The position numbers were made by a program, and so were the translations under genes. From Pseudomonas sp. M47T1 (GTDB lineage: Bacteria; Pseudomonadota; Gammaproteobacteria; Pseudomonadales; Pseudomonadaceae), in NCBI RefSeq assembly GCF_000263855.1, contig NZ_AJWX01000004.1:124001-188000 (forward strand): a stretch of 64,000 nt of DNA, in the 5' to 3' direction. Of this stretch, positions 17,796-26,249 are shown piece after piece. The first letter of the stretch is position 1, and each line of letters starts with the position of its first letter. The notes beneath the pieces are model-generated. The model worked only from the letters and a program-made list of their open reading frames with translations. It was not told the DNA's origin and did not search any database.

Positions 17796-17834
17796 ATACG
17801 AATTATGGCCGGTAAAACCGACCGAAGGCCGCGC

Positions 17835-17840
17835 AGTATA
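17835..17840 (-). promoter_or_regulatory. Probable -10 element of the purEK promoter
   Basis: TATACT on the minus strand, about 118 bp before the purE start. The -35 at 17-bp spacing (CTATTT) is poor. If used, the transcript has a leader of about 110 nt that contains the hairpin at 17752-17795. Confidence 0.45.
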
Positions 17841-17941
17841 CCGCAAAGATCGTGGATAAATAGACCTTCTATCAGCGCTAAAAACAGCAGTTTTGCTGAC
17901 TTTCAAGTCAACGCCCGACACTCTGCGGTCACCATGTTTTA

Positions 17942-18030
17942 TGTGGGAGCGGGTTCTACCCGCGAACAGAGCACCGCGAGCTTTCTGACCTACTGCGGTG
18001 TGCTTTTCGTGGGCAGAGCCCACTCCCACA
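17942..18030. repeat. REP-like doublet, copy 2
   Basis: It starts TGTGGGAGCGGGTTCTACCC and ends GTGGGCAGAGCCCACTCCCA plus CA, with the same 89-90 bp layout as 3763-3852. It lies in the 385-bp gap between purE and the small membrane protein gene; the rest of that gap is the purE leader and promoter. Confidence 0.85.
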
Positions 18031-18102
18031 AGAAGGCCGGCGCCTACCACGCACGGCGTAGGAGCCGACTATAGTCGCGAGGCAGACGACGCGGTTTTAC
18101 GT

Positions 18103-18273
18103 TCAGGTGTTGCGTTTGAGCTGGCGGCGCAACCGGTAGTTGTCCGTGATCAAGAAAATGATCAAAACAAGGTTGAGGAAAGCAAAACCTTCCTGGCCCA
18201 TCTGGCTCCAGAACACCCAAGCCAGAAAAGATACAACCAGGGCCGTGACCAACAACAAAAGCGAGTCTTTCAT
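18103..18273 (-). CDS. Small two-segment membrane protein (56 aa), unknown function
   Basis: A 56-residue protein with two hydrophobic stretches (LLLLVTALVVSFLAWVFW and FAFLNLVLIIFLITDN) and a basic tail (YRLRRQLKRNT). AAGGATG upstream of the ATG at 18273 supports translation. I do not recognise the family beyond small conserved pseudomonad membrane proteins. The composition and the clean hydrophobic pattern argue that it is real rather than a chance frame. It lies between LysR and purE on the same strand. Confidence 0.7.
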   Translation of the reverse strand: MKDSLLLLVTALVVSFLAWVFWSQMGQEGFAFLNLVLIIFLITDNYRLRRQLKRNT

Positions 18274-18328
18274 GCATTCATCCTTAAAGCCTGCCTGATG
18301 CAGGTAATCCCAAAAGCCCACACAACTC

Positions 18329-18352
18329 CGTAGCCTGGCGTCAGCGGCTACG
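18329..18352. repeat. GTAGCC-type hairpin overlapping the LysR stop codon
   Basis: CGTAGCC pairs with GGCTACG; the right arm covers the stop codon of the LysR gene. It is probably the 3' end hairpin of that transcript and belongs to the GTAGCC family. Confidence 0.6.
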
Positions 18353-19262
18353 TGGCTGGGGTGCCCGCCGCACCACCTTCCAGCTTGCGCCACAACAGGC
18401 GCACGTTGGCCTTGCGCACCAGCGCACATCTATACAGGCGAATCTCCAGCGGCACGTGCCATTGCGGCCCGCCGCACACCACCAGTTCGCCGCGCTTGAG
18501 TTCGGCCTTGGCGCTCAGGTGTGGCACCCAAGCGATGCCCAGGCCTTCCAGGGCCATGCTTTTCAAGCTATCGGCCATGGCCGTCTCGTACACCGTGGTG
18601 TAGCGCAGGTTGCGCTGGCGCAGCAGCAGGTTCACCGAGCGCCCCAGGAAGGCGCCGGCGCTGTAGCCCAATAAAGGAAAGCTGATGTCGTGCTCAAGGT
18701 CATACAGCGGGTTGCCGTCGGGGCCTGCCGCGCACACCGGGATCATCTCGGTGTGGCCCAGGTGCAGCGACGGGAAAATCTCCGAGTCCATCTGCAAGGC
18801 AGCGTCCGGGTCATAGAAGGCCAGCATCAAGTCGCAACCGCCTTCACGCAACGCATGCACGGCGTCCCCAACGTTGGTGGCCACCAGGCGGGTGGCGATG
18901 TTCAACCCTTCGTTGCGCAACTGGGCTATCCAGTGCGGAAAGAAGCCCAGCGCCAGCGAGTGGGCCGCGGCTACCTGCATCACTTCGCCTTGCCCGCCTT
19001 CCAAGTGATGCAAATGACGCAACACTTCGCCCAACTGCTCCACCACGGTTCGGGCGGTCACCAGGAACAATTGCCCCGCTGCCGTAAGCTCGATGGGCGT
19101 GCGTGAGCGGTTGACCAGTTGCAACCCCAAGGCGGCTTCAAGGCTGCGGATTCTGCGACTGAACGCCGGCTGCGTGACAAAGCGGCGTTCGGCGGCCTGG
19201 GAAAAGCTGCGTGTGGCGGCCAGGGCACTGAAGTCCTCCAGCCATTTACTCTCAAGATTCAT
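18348..19262 (-). CDS. LysR-family transcriptional regulator divergent from aspA
   Basis: A 304-residue LTTR. The winged-helix DNA-binding domain is residues 1-65 (DFSALAATRSFSQAAERRFVTQPAFSRRIRSLE, read in parts); the remainder is the two-lobed effector domain. I place the start at MNLESKWLEDF (19262), behind GGAGGTCGC. It is transcribed away from aspA across a 168-bp gap, the classic LTTR arrangement, so aspA control is the first hypothesis. The effector is unknown. Confidence 0.92.
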   Translation of the reverse strand: MNLESKWLEDFSALAATRSFSQAAERRFVTQPAFSRRIRSLEAALGLQLVNRSRTPIELTAAGQLFLVTARTVVEQLGEVLRHLHHLEGGQGEVMQVAAAHSLALGFFPHWIAQLRNEGLNIATRLVATNVGDAVHALREGGCDLMLAFYDPDAALQMDSEIFPSLHLGHTEMIPVCAAGPDGNPLYDLEHDISFPLLGYSAGAFLGRSVNLLLRQRNLRYTTVYETAMADSLKSMALEGLGIAWVPHLSAKAELKRGELVVCGGPQWHVPLEIRLYRCALVRKANVRLLWRKLEGGAAGTPAT

Positions 19263-19430
19263 CAGCGACCTCCAGGGCGCCATACGTTTCGGACGACTGA
19301 TGCGTCACACGACCCATTATGCCGTTTATGCATAGGGCAGTGTGCAACAGCATTGGCCGACGATTGGCCACAAGCCTAGCATTGGCAGCGTTCCGGCACA
19401 TGCCGGGTCCACATTGAGATTATCTCTATC

Positions 19431-20855
19431 ATGTCCTCCGCTGCATCACCGCGCATCGAAAAAGACCTGCTTGGCGTTCTCGAAGTCCCCGCTGAAGCGT
19501 ACTACGGTATCCAGACCCTGCGGGCGGTAACCAACTTCCGTCTCTCCGGCGTCCCGATCTCGCACTACCCCAAGCTGGTCGTGGGCCTGGCCATGGTCAA
19601 ACAGGCCGCAGCCGACGCCAACCGCGAGCTGGGCCACCTCAGCGATGCCAAGCACGCCGCCATCAGCGAAGCCTGTGCTCGGCTGATCCGCGGCGACTTC
19701 CACGAGCAGTTCGTGGTGGACATGATTCAAGGCGGCGCTGGCACTTCAACCAACATGAATGCCAACGAAGTCATCGCCAACATCGCGCTGGAGGCCATGG
19801 GCCACAGCAAGGGCGAGTACAAATACCTGCACCCCAACAACGACGTGAACATGGCGCAGTCGACCAACGACGCCTACCCCACCGCGATCCGCCTGGGTCT
19901 GCTGTTGGGCCACGACGCCCTGTTGGCCAGCCTCGACAGCCTGATCCAGGCGTTCGCAGCCAAGGGCCAGGAATTCTCCCACGTACTGAAGATGGGCCGT
20001 ACCCAGCTTCAGGACGCGGTACCGATGACCCTGGGCCAGGAATTCCGTGCTTTCGCCACCACGCTGACCGAAGACCTCAACCGTCTGCGCAGCCTGGCGC
20101 CGGAGTTGCTCACCGAAGTGAACCTGGGCGGTACCGCCATCGGCACCGGCATCAACGCCGACCCGCGCTATCAGGCCCTGGCCGTGGCACGCCTGGCCAC
20201 CATCAGCGGCCAGCCACTGGTACCGGCTGCCGACCTGATCGAAGCCACCTCCGACATGGGCGCCTTCGTGCTGTTCTCCGGCATGCTCAAGCGCACGGCG
20301 GTCAAGCTGTCGAAGATCTGTAACGACCTGCGTCTGCTGTCCAGCGGCCCGCGCACCGGCATCAACGAGATCAACCTGCCGGCTCGCCAGCCAGGCAGCT
20401 CGATCATGCCAGGCAAGGTCAACCCAGTGATCCCGGAGGCCGTGAACATGTGCGCCTTCGAAATCATGGGCAACGACCTGGCGCTGACCATCGCAGCCGA
20501 AGGCGGCCAACTGCAACTGAACGTGATGGAGCCGCTGATCGCCTACAAGATCTTCGACTCGATCCGCCTGCTGCAGCGCGCCATGGACATGCTGCGCGAG
20601 CATTGCATCGTCGGCATCACCGCCAACGAACAGCGCTGCCGCGAACTGGTCGAACACTCGATCGGCCTGGTTACCGCACTGAACCCGTACATCGGCTACG
20701 AAAACGCCACCCGTATCGCCCGCGTTGCCCTGGAAACAGGCCGTGGCGTACTGGAACTGGTACGCGAGGAAGGCCTGCTGGATGAGGCAAGCCTGGAAGA
20801 TATCTTGCGCCCAGAGAACATGATTGCTCCACGCCTGGTGCCTCTGAAGGCCTGA
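19431..20855 (+). CDS. aspA: Aspartate ammonia-lyase AspA
   Basis: A 474-residue fumarase/aspartase-superfamily enzyme that converts L-aspartate to fumarate and ammonia. It shows the superfamily signature GSSIMPGKVNPVIPE with the catalytic Ser on the flexible loop, plus GAGTSTNMNANEV, QSTNDAYPTA and GRTQLQDAVPMTLGQE. The length is normal for aspartase. Aspartase rather than fumarase is favoured by the overall resemblance and the neighbouring genes. It is followed by a strong terminator and is therefore monocistronic, separate from the large gene run to its right. Confidence 0.95.
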   Translation: MSSAASPRIEKDLLGVLEVPAEAYYGIQTLRAVTNFRLSGVPISHYPKLVVGLAMVKQAAADANRELGHLSDAKHAAISEACARLIRGDFHEQFVVDMIQGGAGTSTNMNANEVIANIALEAMGHSKGEYKYLHPNNDVNMAQSTNDAYPTAIRLGLLLGHDALLASLDSLIQAFAAKGQEFSHVLKMGRTQLQDAVPMTLGQEFRAFATTLTEDLNRLRSLAPELLTEVNLGGTAIGTGINADPRYQALAVARLATISGQPLVPAADLIEATSDMGAFVLFSGMLKRTAVKLSKICNDLRLLSSGPRTGINEINLPARQPGSSIMPGKVNPVIPEAVNMCAFEIMGNDLALTIAAEGGQLQLNVMEPLIAYKIFDSIRLLQRAMDMLREHCIVGITANEQRCRELVEHSIGLVTALNPYIGYENATRIARVALETGRGVLELVREEGLLDEASLEDILRPENMIAPRLVPLKA

Positions 20856-20917
20856 CCTTCGGCACCATGCTGTAACACCGCTCACCAGGTCGAGGGACTA
20901 GACACCTCTCACCTTTT

Positions 20918-20954
20918 GAGGGCCCCGGGTTTAACCCCGCGGGCCCTTTTTTTT
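20918..20954 (+). terminator. Strong intrinsic terminator after aspA
   Basis: GAGGGCCCCGGG and CCCCGCGGGCCCTT form a GC-rich stem followed by an eight-T run. It lies about 65 bp after the aspA stop. Confidence 0.92.
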
Positions 20955-21091
20955 GTCTGGGATTTTTTGACGCCTGTTCAGAAATGCCTGCTTTTGCGCG
21001 AGCTGGCTTGCCCAACAAGCTGTTAAAGGGCCAAAAGCTCGCTGGCAAGCCCGCTCTCAAAAAAGCGGTTGCTTGCAGCGTCAATGTTATC

Positions 21092-21107
21092 GTTCCACCG
21101 GTAAAAC
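21092..21107. promoter_or_regulatory. 16-bp palindromic operator, site 1
   Basis: GTTCCACCGGTAAAAC reads as an imperfect palindrome with half-sites GTTyyACC. It is one of four copies in the window; the others are at 21219, 21336 and 36193. It lies about 245 bp upstream of the predicted start site of the importer operon. Confidence 0.6.
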
Positions 21108-21218
21108 AGACTGGCAACTTGCCGGTATTCCCACCGTTACTTCAAAAAGCACCCTTTTCTCGCAGTTACACAACGTGCGCTCAATGAGTGTGCATATCCG
21201 TGCCATATAAGAAACTTT

Positions 21219-21234
21219 GTTTCACCTGTAAAAC
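21219..21234. promoter_or_regulatory. 16-bp palindromic operator, site 2
   Basis: GTTTCACCTGTAAAAC is the best-formed copy. It is 127 bp after site 1 and 117 bp before site 3, each close to a whole number of helical turns. It sits about 118 bp before the predicted transcription start, where enhancer-type sites for sigma-54 promoters usually lie. Confidence 0.65.
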
Positions 21235-21310
21235 GCACAAGTTTTAATCAACATTACCTAACCAATTAATATTAAAGGATTTTTCTAATCAGTTAGAAAT
21301 AGCGGCCAAC

Positions 21311-21326
21311 TGGCATTGTTCATGCA
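21311..21326 (+). promoter_or_regulatory. Sigma-54 (-24/-12) promoter of the importer/catabolic operon
   Basis: TGGCATTGTTCATGCA has the GG and GC doublets at exactly the required spacing of the TGGCAC-N5-TTGCA consensus. Transcription would start near 21337. An AT-rich tract lies just upstream. No sigma-54 activator gene is present in the window. Confidence 0.7.
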
Positions 21327-21335
21327 CTAAACGTC

Positions 21336-21351
21336 GTATCACCTATAAAAC
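21336..21351. promoter_or_regulatory. 16-bp palindromic operator, site 3
   Basis: GTATCACCTATAAAAC differs from site 2 at two positions. It lies over the predicted transcription start, where a bound protein would block initiation. The IclR-family protein encoded at 26246 is the obvious candidate binder (inference). Confidence 0.6.
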
Positions 21352-21370
21352 AGACCAGAGACCTTCCCCA

Positions 21371-22222
21371 ATGGCTGTGAAAGAGCTGTACGCAATCGCC
21401 CCGCAATGGAATCAAACCGCTGCCAAGGAAGACCTGGAGCCGACCGAGATCGAGTTCCGCCAGGTCGGCAAGTGCTTCCCGGCCAAGGGGAAGTCTGAAG
21501 CGCCGTTCGCCATTCGCCATGTCAATTTCAAGATCCGTCGTGGCGAAGTGGTTTCCATCATCGGCCCGTCCGGTTGTGGCAAGAGCACCATCCTCAACAT
21601 GGGTTCAGGCCTATATCGCCCTACTGAAGGCGAAGTCTTCGTGGGCGGCGAGGCTGTTACCGGACCCGTGCGAAAAGTGGCGTTCATGCTGCAGAAGGAC
21701 CTGCTGATGCCCTGGCGCAGCATCCGCCGCAACGTGGAGCTGGGCCTGGAGATCCAGGGCATGGCCAAGGACAAGCGCAAGGTCATCGCCGAAGATCTGC
21801 TCAACCGCTGCCACCTGCAAGGCTTTGCCGACCACTACCCCTTCCAGTTGTCGGGCGGCATGCGCCAGCGCGCAGCGTTGGCCCGCACCCTGGCCATCGA
21901 CCCGCAGGTGCTATTCCTCGACGAGCCATTCTCGGCCCTCGATGCCCAGACCAAGATGATCCTGCAGCAGGACCTGGCGCAGATGCTGTACCAGGAAAAG
22001 AAAACTGCGCTGTTCATCACCCACGACCTGGTGGAGGCCATCGCCATGTCCGACCGCCTGCTGGTGATGAGCGCCCGCCCCGGCACCATCGTCGAGGAAA
22101 TCGTGGTTGACCTGCCGTACCGCAACAACCCGCTGGAGCGCCGCAAGCTGCCGGAAATCGGCCCGCTGGCCGGGCGCCTGATGGAACTGCTGAAAGTCGG
22201 CGAAGACACCGAACTGCATTGA
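21371..22222 (+). CDS. ABC transporter ATP-binding protein (NitT/TauT type)
   Basis: A 283-residue cytoplasmic ATPase, first gene of the 17-gene run. It shows Walker [10 protein letters not shown], a Q-loop in FMLQKDLLMPW, the signature LSGGMRQRAALA, Walker B VLFLDEPFSALDAQ and the switch His in FITHDLVEA. The LSGGMRQR form and the MLQKDLLMPWRS region are typical of the nitrate/taurine/sulfonate/aromatic importer group. The N-terminus has a 30-residue extension before the ABC core. It acts with the binding protein and permease that follow. GC-rich and similar in codon use to its neighbours. Confidence 0.93.
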   Translation: MAVKELYAIAPQWNQTAAKEDLEPTEIEFRQVGKCFPAKGKSEAPFAIRHVNFKIRRGEVVSIIGPSGCGKSTILNMGSGLYRPTEGEVFVGGEAVTGPVRKVAFMLQKDLLMPWRSIRRNVELGLEIQGMAKDKRKVIAEDLLNRCHLQGFADHYPFQLSGGMRQRAALARTLAIDPQVLFLDEPFSALDAQTKMILQQDLAQMLYQEKKTALFITHDLVEAIAMSDRLLVMSARPGTIVEEIVVDLPYRNNPLERRKLPEIGPLAGRLMELLKVGEDTELH

Positions 22223-22260
22223 TCACCGCCTCACGGCCATCAACCGATTCTGGAGCACGC

Positions 22261-23247
22261 ATGTTCAAGTCCCTGTTCAACACTACCCTTCTTGCCGCTG
22301 GCCTGGGCCTGGCGGCACTGGCTCAGGCGCAGACCGACGTTACCTACCTGCTGCCGGCGCCACCGAACTCGCCTGCGTTCGCGCCCTGGGTCATTGCCAA
22401 GGAAAAGGGCTACTACAGCAGCAAGGACCTGAACGTCGAGTTCATCGCCGCCAAAGGCGGTGTCGACGTGGCCAAGCAGATCGGCGCCGGTAACGCCATG
22501 GTCGGCGGCGCTATCGGTGACACCCCGATAGTGGTGCGCGCCAACGGCATTCCGGTACGTGCCGTGGCCGTACTGGGTGCGGGCGGCGTGACCATGATCG
22601 CCACCAACGCCGACGCCAACATCAACTCCATCCAGGATCTCAAGGGCAAGACCCTGACCGTGATGTCCTACTCGGACACCACCTATTACGCCCTGCTGGC
22701 TTCGCTGCGCAAGGCCGGCCTGGGCAAGGACGACGTCAACGTGCAAGCCGCCGGCCCCGCCGGTGTGTGGCAGCTGTTCTCGGCCAAGAAGGCCGAGGCC
22801 ATGGCCGGCGTGCCGGACTGGGTGGTAGATGCCCAAAGCGCGGGCTTGAACGTGAAGCTGATTCCCCAGGATCAGGTGTTCGAGAGCATGGCCCAGGCCA
22901 TCCTTGCCTCCGACGACGCCATCAAGAACCACCCTGACGTGGTGCGCGGCATTGTCCAGGCCACCCTGCAAGGCATGCGCGACATCATTCAGGACCCGCA
23001 CGCCGCAGCCATCACCTTCGCCAAGGCGGTGCCCGCCTACGCCGGCAAGGAAGCCGAGCTTGAGAAGGTCTTCACACTCTACGTGGACAACGTCTACGCC
23101 CACCAGACCGTGCTGGGCCAGATCGACCCGGCGCGCCTGGACAAGGTCCGTCAGTTCTACGTGAGCGAAGGCATTGTCGCCAAGGAGCCCAAGCTCGAAG
23201 ACCTCTACACCAACCAATTCATCGACACCACGACGGCCGCCAAGTAA
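22261..23247 (+). CDS. ABC transporter substrate-binding protein (NMT1/TauA type)
   Basis: A 328-residue periplasmic protein with a signal peptide (MFKSLFNTTLLAAGLGLAALAQA). The start is the ATG at 22261, behind CTGGAGC. The core carries the SsuA/TauA-like features: LPAPPNSPAFAPWVIAKEKGYY near the N-terminus, a GGVDVAKQIGAG ligand loop and an IGDTPIVVRAN strand. Related proteins bind sulfonates, nitrate-like anions, pyrimidine precursors or aromatic carboxylates. The ligand here should be the starting compound of the catabolic run, but it cannot be named from sequence. Confidence 0.9.
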   Translation: MFKSLFNTTLLAAGLGLAALAQAQTDVTYLLPAPPNSPAFAPWVIAKEKGYYSSKDLNVEFIAAKGGVDVAKQIGAGNAMVGGAIGDTPIVVRANGIPVRAVAVLGAGGVTMIATNADANINSIQDLKGKTLTVMSYSDTTYYALLASLRKAGLGKDDVNVQAAGPAGVWQLFSAKKAEAMAGVPDWVVDAQSAGLNVKLIPQDQVFESMAQAILASDDAIKNHPDVVRGIVQATLQGMRDIIQDPHAAAITFAKAVPAYAGKEAELEKVFTLYVDNVYAHQTVLGQIDPARLDKVRQFYVSEGIVAKEPKLEDLYTNQFIDTTTAAK

Positions 23248-23275
23248 GCCGCAGGACAGAGAAAGGTATTAACCG

Positions 23276-24052
23276 ATGAGACGTCTGAACCCCTCCATGC
23301 TCGGCAGCGCCGCGCTGCTGATCCTGTTTCTGCTGGCCTGGCAATTCGGCCCCGGCATGCTCGGCATGCCCGAATTTGTCATGCCCAAGCTCAGCCGCGT
23401 AGCCCAGGAAACCGTGGCCATGTGGGGCACCAGCGGGCTGCTGAAACACACGCTGATCACCGCGTTCGAGATCATCGTAGGCTTCGGCCTCGGCGCAATG
23501 CTGGGCGTGATGATCGGCGTGTCCCTGGGCCTGTCGCCTTCGGCCGAAGCCATGCTGTCGCCGTACATCCTGGCCCTGCAAATTGCCCCGAAAGTTGCCT
23601 TCGCCCCACTGTTCGTCATGTGGCTGGGCTACACGATTTATCCCAAGATCCTGATCGCCATCCTGATCGTGTTCTTCCCAGTGATGATCAACGTGCTGTC
23701 GGCGATCCGCACCGTGGACCCGGACATGATTAACCTGGTGCGCACCATGAACGCCAGCCGCTGGCAGATCTTCCGCTTGGTGGAGTTCCCCTCGGCCATG
23801 GCCGCGCTGTTCTCCGGCTTGCGCATCGCTTCCACCCTGGCAGTCATCGGCGTCACCGTCGGTGAGCTGGTAGGCGGCAATCAGGGCCTGGGTTTCCTGC
23901 TGGTAGACGCCGAGGGCCAGGGCAACACCAGTGGCGTGTTCGTGGCCATCGTCATGCTGACCCTGATCGGTGTGCTGGCCTACGGCGCGGTGGTCTGGGC
24001 CGAAAAACGCGTCCTGCACTACATGCCCAAAGCCATGCTGAGTACCCAATAA
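23276..24052 (+). CDS. ABC transporter permease (SsuC/TauC type)
   Basis: A 258-residue inner-membrane protein with about six hydrophobic helices and the EAA-type loop (NLVRTMNASRWQIFRLVEFP). It belongs to the BPD-transport permease family paired with NMT1/TauA-type binding proteins. The gene follows the binding protein by 28 bp and its stop shares one base with the ATG of the next gene, so translation is probably coupled. It completes a three-part importer. Confidence 0.93.
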   Translation: MRRLNPSMLGSAALLILFLLAWQFGPGMLGMPEFVMPKLSRVAQETVAMWGTSGLLKHTLITAFEIIVGFGLGAMLGVMIGVSLGLSPSAEAMLSPYILALQIAPKVAFAPLFVMWLGYTIYPKILIAILIVFFPVMINVLSAIRTVDPDMINLVRTMNASRWQIFRLVEFPSAMAALFSGLRIASTLAVIGVTVGELVGGNQGLGFLLVDAEGQGNTSGVFVAIVMLTLIGVLAYGAVVWAEKRVLHYMPKAMLSTQ

Positions 24053-24816
24053 TGAAGCCCTCCATTCGACTGCTCGAAGGCCGCCGCGTGCTGGTCACCG
24101 GTGGCGCCCGCGGCCTGGGGTTTGCCTTCGCCGAATCCATCGCCCGCGCCGGTGCCCGCGTGGTGATTGCCGACATCCTGGCTGACCGCGTGCAACAGGC
24201 TGCTGCCGAACTGCTGGCCATGGATCTGGACGTCACCGGCCTCACCGTGGACCTCGCCGACCCGGCCTCCATCGATGCCTGTGTCACCGCTGCCTGCCAG
24301 CAACTGGGCGGCCTGGACGGCCTGGTCAACAACGCCTCGGTGACCAACTCCGGCGGCAAGACCTGCGAAGAGCTGGACATCGACACCTGGGACACGGTGA
24401 TGAAGGTCAACGTGCGCGGCACCTGGCTGATGACCAAGGCTTGCCTGCCCGCCCTGCGCCAGAGCAGCAACGGCGCGGTGATCAACCTGGCGTCCGACAC
24501 CCCGCTGTGGGGCGCCACCAACCTGCTGGCCTACGTGGCCAGCAAGGGCGCCGTCATCGCCATGACCCGCAGCCTGGCCCGCGAGCTGGGCAAGGACAAC
24601 ATCACCGTCAACGCCATCGCCCCCGGGCTGGTGCTGGTGGAGGCCACCGCCTACGTGCCTGACGCGCGCCACCGCCTGTACACCGAGCAACGCGCCCTGC
24701 AACGCGCACAACTGCCCGAGGACGTCAGCGGCGCTGTGATCTTCGCCCTATCCGACCTTGCCCGCTTCATTACTGGACAAACCCTGCCGGTCAACGGCGG
24801 GTTCATCATGCCCTGA
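24052..24816 (+). CDS. SDR family oxidoreductase (complete catalytic set)
   Basis: A 254-residue classical short-chain dehydrogenase. The NAD(P) loop TGGARGLGFAF is near residue 18, then NNAS at about 92, a catalytic Ser in NLASDTPLW and the active-site pair in AYVASKG (Tyr and Lys four apart). The C-terminal IAPGLVLVEAT and INGGFIMP-like end (here VNGGFIMP) are typical. An acidic residue after the second strand (IADIL) favours NAD. It could oxidise a dihydrodiol or an alcohol intermediate made by the Rieske oxygenase of the same run (inference). Confidence 0.92.
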   Translation: MKPSIRLLEGRRVLVTGGARGLGFAFAESIARAGARVVIADILADRVQQAAAELLAMDLDVTGLTVDLADPASIDACVTAACQQLGGLDGLVNNASVTNSGGKTCEELDIDTWDTVMKVNVRGTWLMTKACLPALRQSSNGAVINLASDTPLWGATNLLAYVASKGAVIAMTRSLARELGKDNITVNAIAPGLVLVEATAYVPDARHRLYTEQRALQRAQLPEDVSGAVIFALSDLARFITGQTLPVNGGFIMP

Positions 24817-24829
24817 GAAGGAGACAGCC

Positions 24830-25369
24830 GTGACTGATCTATCCGCACAGCAAGAAACCCCGAAAAGCTGGGAGCAACCAGAAGGCAGCAGCCTGGAAGC
24901 CTGGATGCAGACCCGCATAGCCCGTTACGAGACGCGCAAGTACGACTGGAATGCACTGAAGTTCCAGGCCGACTACGACCCCAAGTACCGCCGTGCGCAA
25001 ATGCGCTACATCGGCACCGGCGGCACCGGCGTGTCCACCGACATGAACACCATCCCTTCAGAGAACTTCACCTTCTCCACCATGGTGATCCCGGCCGGCC
25101 ACGAAGGCCCGTCGCACCTGCACACCGACGTGGAGGAAGTGTTCTTCGTGTTGCGCGGCAAGCTCAAGGTGGTGATCGAAAAGGACGGTGAGCGTTACGA
25201 AACCATCCTCACCGACCGCGACGTGATCTCGGTGCCGCCAGGCGTGTACCGCGAGGAAATCAACATCGGCGATGAAGACGCGCTGATGTGCGTGATGCTC
25301 GGCGCCAAGAAGCCAATCACCCCAACCTATCCGCCAGAGCATCCTCTGGCCTCGATCAAGCGCGGTTGA
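24830..25369 (+). CDS. Cupin-domain protein
   Basis: A 179-residue single-domain cupin. The first cupin motif GPSHLHTDVEEVFFVLRG gives two His and one Glu as metal ligands, and the second lies around SVPPGVYREEIN. The start is the GTG at 24830, directly behind GAAGGAGA; a longer frame from 24758 lies inside the SDR gene. Cupins in such operons are ring-cleavage dioxygenases, isomerases or ligand sensors. The N-terminal 60 residues, rich in Arg and Tyr, may support oligomer contacts. The second metal-site His is replaced, so enzymatic activity is uncertain. Confidence 0.85.
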   Translation: MTDLSAQQETPKSWEQPEGSSLEAWMQTRIARYETRKYDWNALKFQADYDPKYRRAQMRYIGTGGTGVSTDMNTIPSENFTFSTMVIPAGHEGPSHLHTDVEEVFFVLRGKLKVVIEKDGERYETILTDRDVISVPPGVYREEINIGDEDALMCVMLGAKKPITPTYPPEHPLASIKRG

Positions 25370-25373
25370 AGCC

Positions 25374-26249
25374 ATGTTGCACGCCACTGAAAACCTCGAC
25401 CCCAGCGCTGAATTGCAAAGCCTGCTGGCCAGCGGCTTCCCCCAGCGACTGCTGAGCGTGGCCGGCGGCCAGCAAGCCGTGCGCGAAACCGGCAGTGGCC
25501 CCGCCGTGGTGCTGTTGCACGGCATAGGTTCGGGCGCCGGTTCCTGGCTGGAAGTGGCGATGCAACTGGGCCAGGGCGCCCGGGTAATTGCCTGGGACGC
25601 GCCTGGTTACGGCGAGTCAACGCCGCTGGCGCCCACCGCGCCACGCGCCGAGGACTATGCCGAGCGTTTGATGCAGACGTTGGACTCGCTGAACATCCAA
25701 CGCTGCGTATTGGTAGGCCATTCGCTGGGGGCCATCACCGCCGCTGCGTTTGCCGGCCTGCACCCGGAACGCGTCAGCCGCCTGGTGCTGATCAGCCCGG
25801 CCCGCGGCTACGGCGACCCTGCCCGCGAAATTCAGCGCCAGCAGATTCGCAGCAAACGCATCACCAGCCTGGAAACCCTGGGCATCGCGCAAATGGCTGC
25901 CCAGCGCAGCAGCGCCATGCTCTCGCTACGCCCAAGCGCCAAGGCCCTGGCCTGGGTGCGCTGGAACATGTCACGCCTGAATCAACAGGGTTATCGCCAA
26001 GCCATCGAACTGCTGTGCGGCGATGACCTGCTGCGCCACGCCCCGCTGCCGGTGCCCTGCGAAGTGCACTGCGGCGAAGCCGACGCCATCACTGCCCCCG
26101 AAAGCTGCCTGACCCTGGCCAAGGCCCTGGGCGCCAGCTTCAACCTGATCGCCGACGCTGGCCACGCCAGCCCCATAGAACAACCCTCCGTGGTGGCAGG
26201 CCGCCTGGCCTTCGCCCTAAAGGAATCCCAGACAGGTAGTGCTCAATGA
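25374..26249 (+). CDS. Alpha/beta hydrolase
   Basis: A 291-residue hydrolase with the oxyanion motif LLHGIGSGAGSW, the nucleophile elbow VGHSLGAITA (Ser about residue 117), an acid in HCGEADAITAPES and the His in ADAGHASPIEQP. The fold and size match the ring-fission-product (MhpC/BphD-like) hydrolases and related lactonases. With an extradiol-type dioxygenase in the same run, cleavage of a ring-fission product is a sensible guess (inference). It starts 4 bp after the cupin stop and its stop overlaps the ATG of the IclR gene. Confidence 0.9.
   Translation: MLHATENLDPSAELQSLLASGFPQRLLSVAGGQQAVRETGSGPAVVLLHGIGSGAGSWLEVAMQLGQGARVIAWDAPGYGESTPLAPTAPRAEDYAERLMQTLDSLNIQRCVLVGHSLGAITAAAFAGLHPERVSRLVLISPARGYGDPAREIQRQQIRSKRITSLETLGIAQMAAQRSSAMLSLRPSAKALAWVRWNMSRLNQQGYRQAIELLCGDDLLRHAPLPVPCEVHCGEADAITAPESCLTLAKALGASFNLIADAGHASPIEQPSVVAGRLAFALKESQTGSAQ

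Larger units (their letters stand above)
20856..21370. other. 515-bp control region before the 17-gene run
   Basis: There is no gene here. From left to right it holds the aspA terminator, a REP-like stretch around 20997-21060 (GAGCTGGCTTGCC and an inverse copy), three copies of a 16-bp palindrome (21092, 21219, 21336), an AT-rich tract at 21236-21300 that could bend or bind IHF, and a sigma-54-type promoter at 21311-21326. The density of sites suggests tight regulation of the downstream genes. Confidence 0.7.

Noticed and set aside
17808..17820. A fifth copy of the 16-bp palindrome at CCGGTAAAACCGACC
   Set aside because: Only the right half matches; it is part of a small stem in the purE leader.
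16089..18074. A 661-codon open frame on the plus strand across purK and purE
   Set aside because: It is antisense to two unmistakable genes and its translation has no family resemblance. Such frames are common in high-GC DNA.
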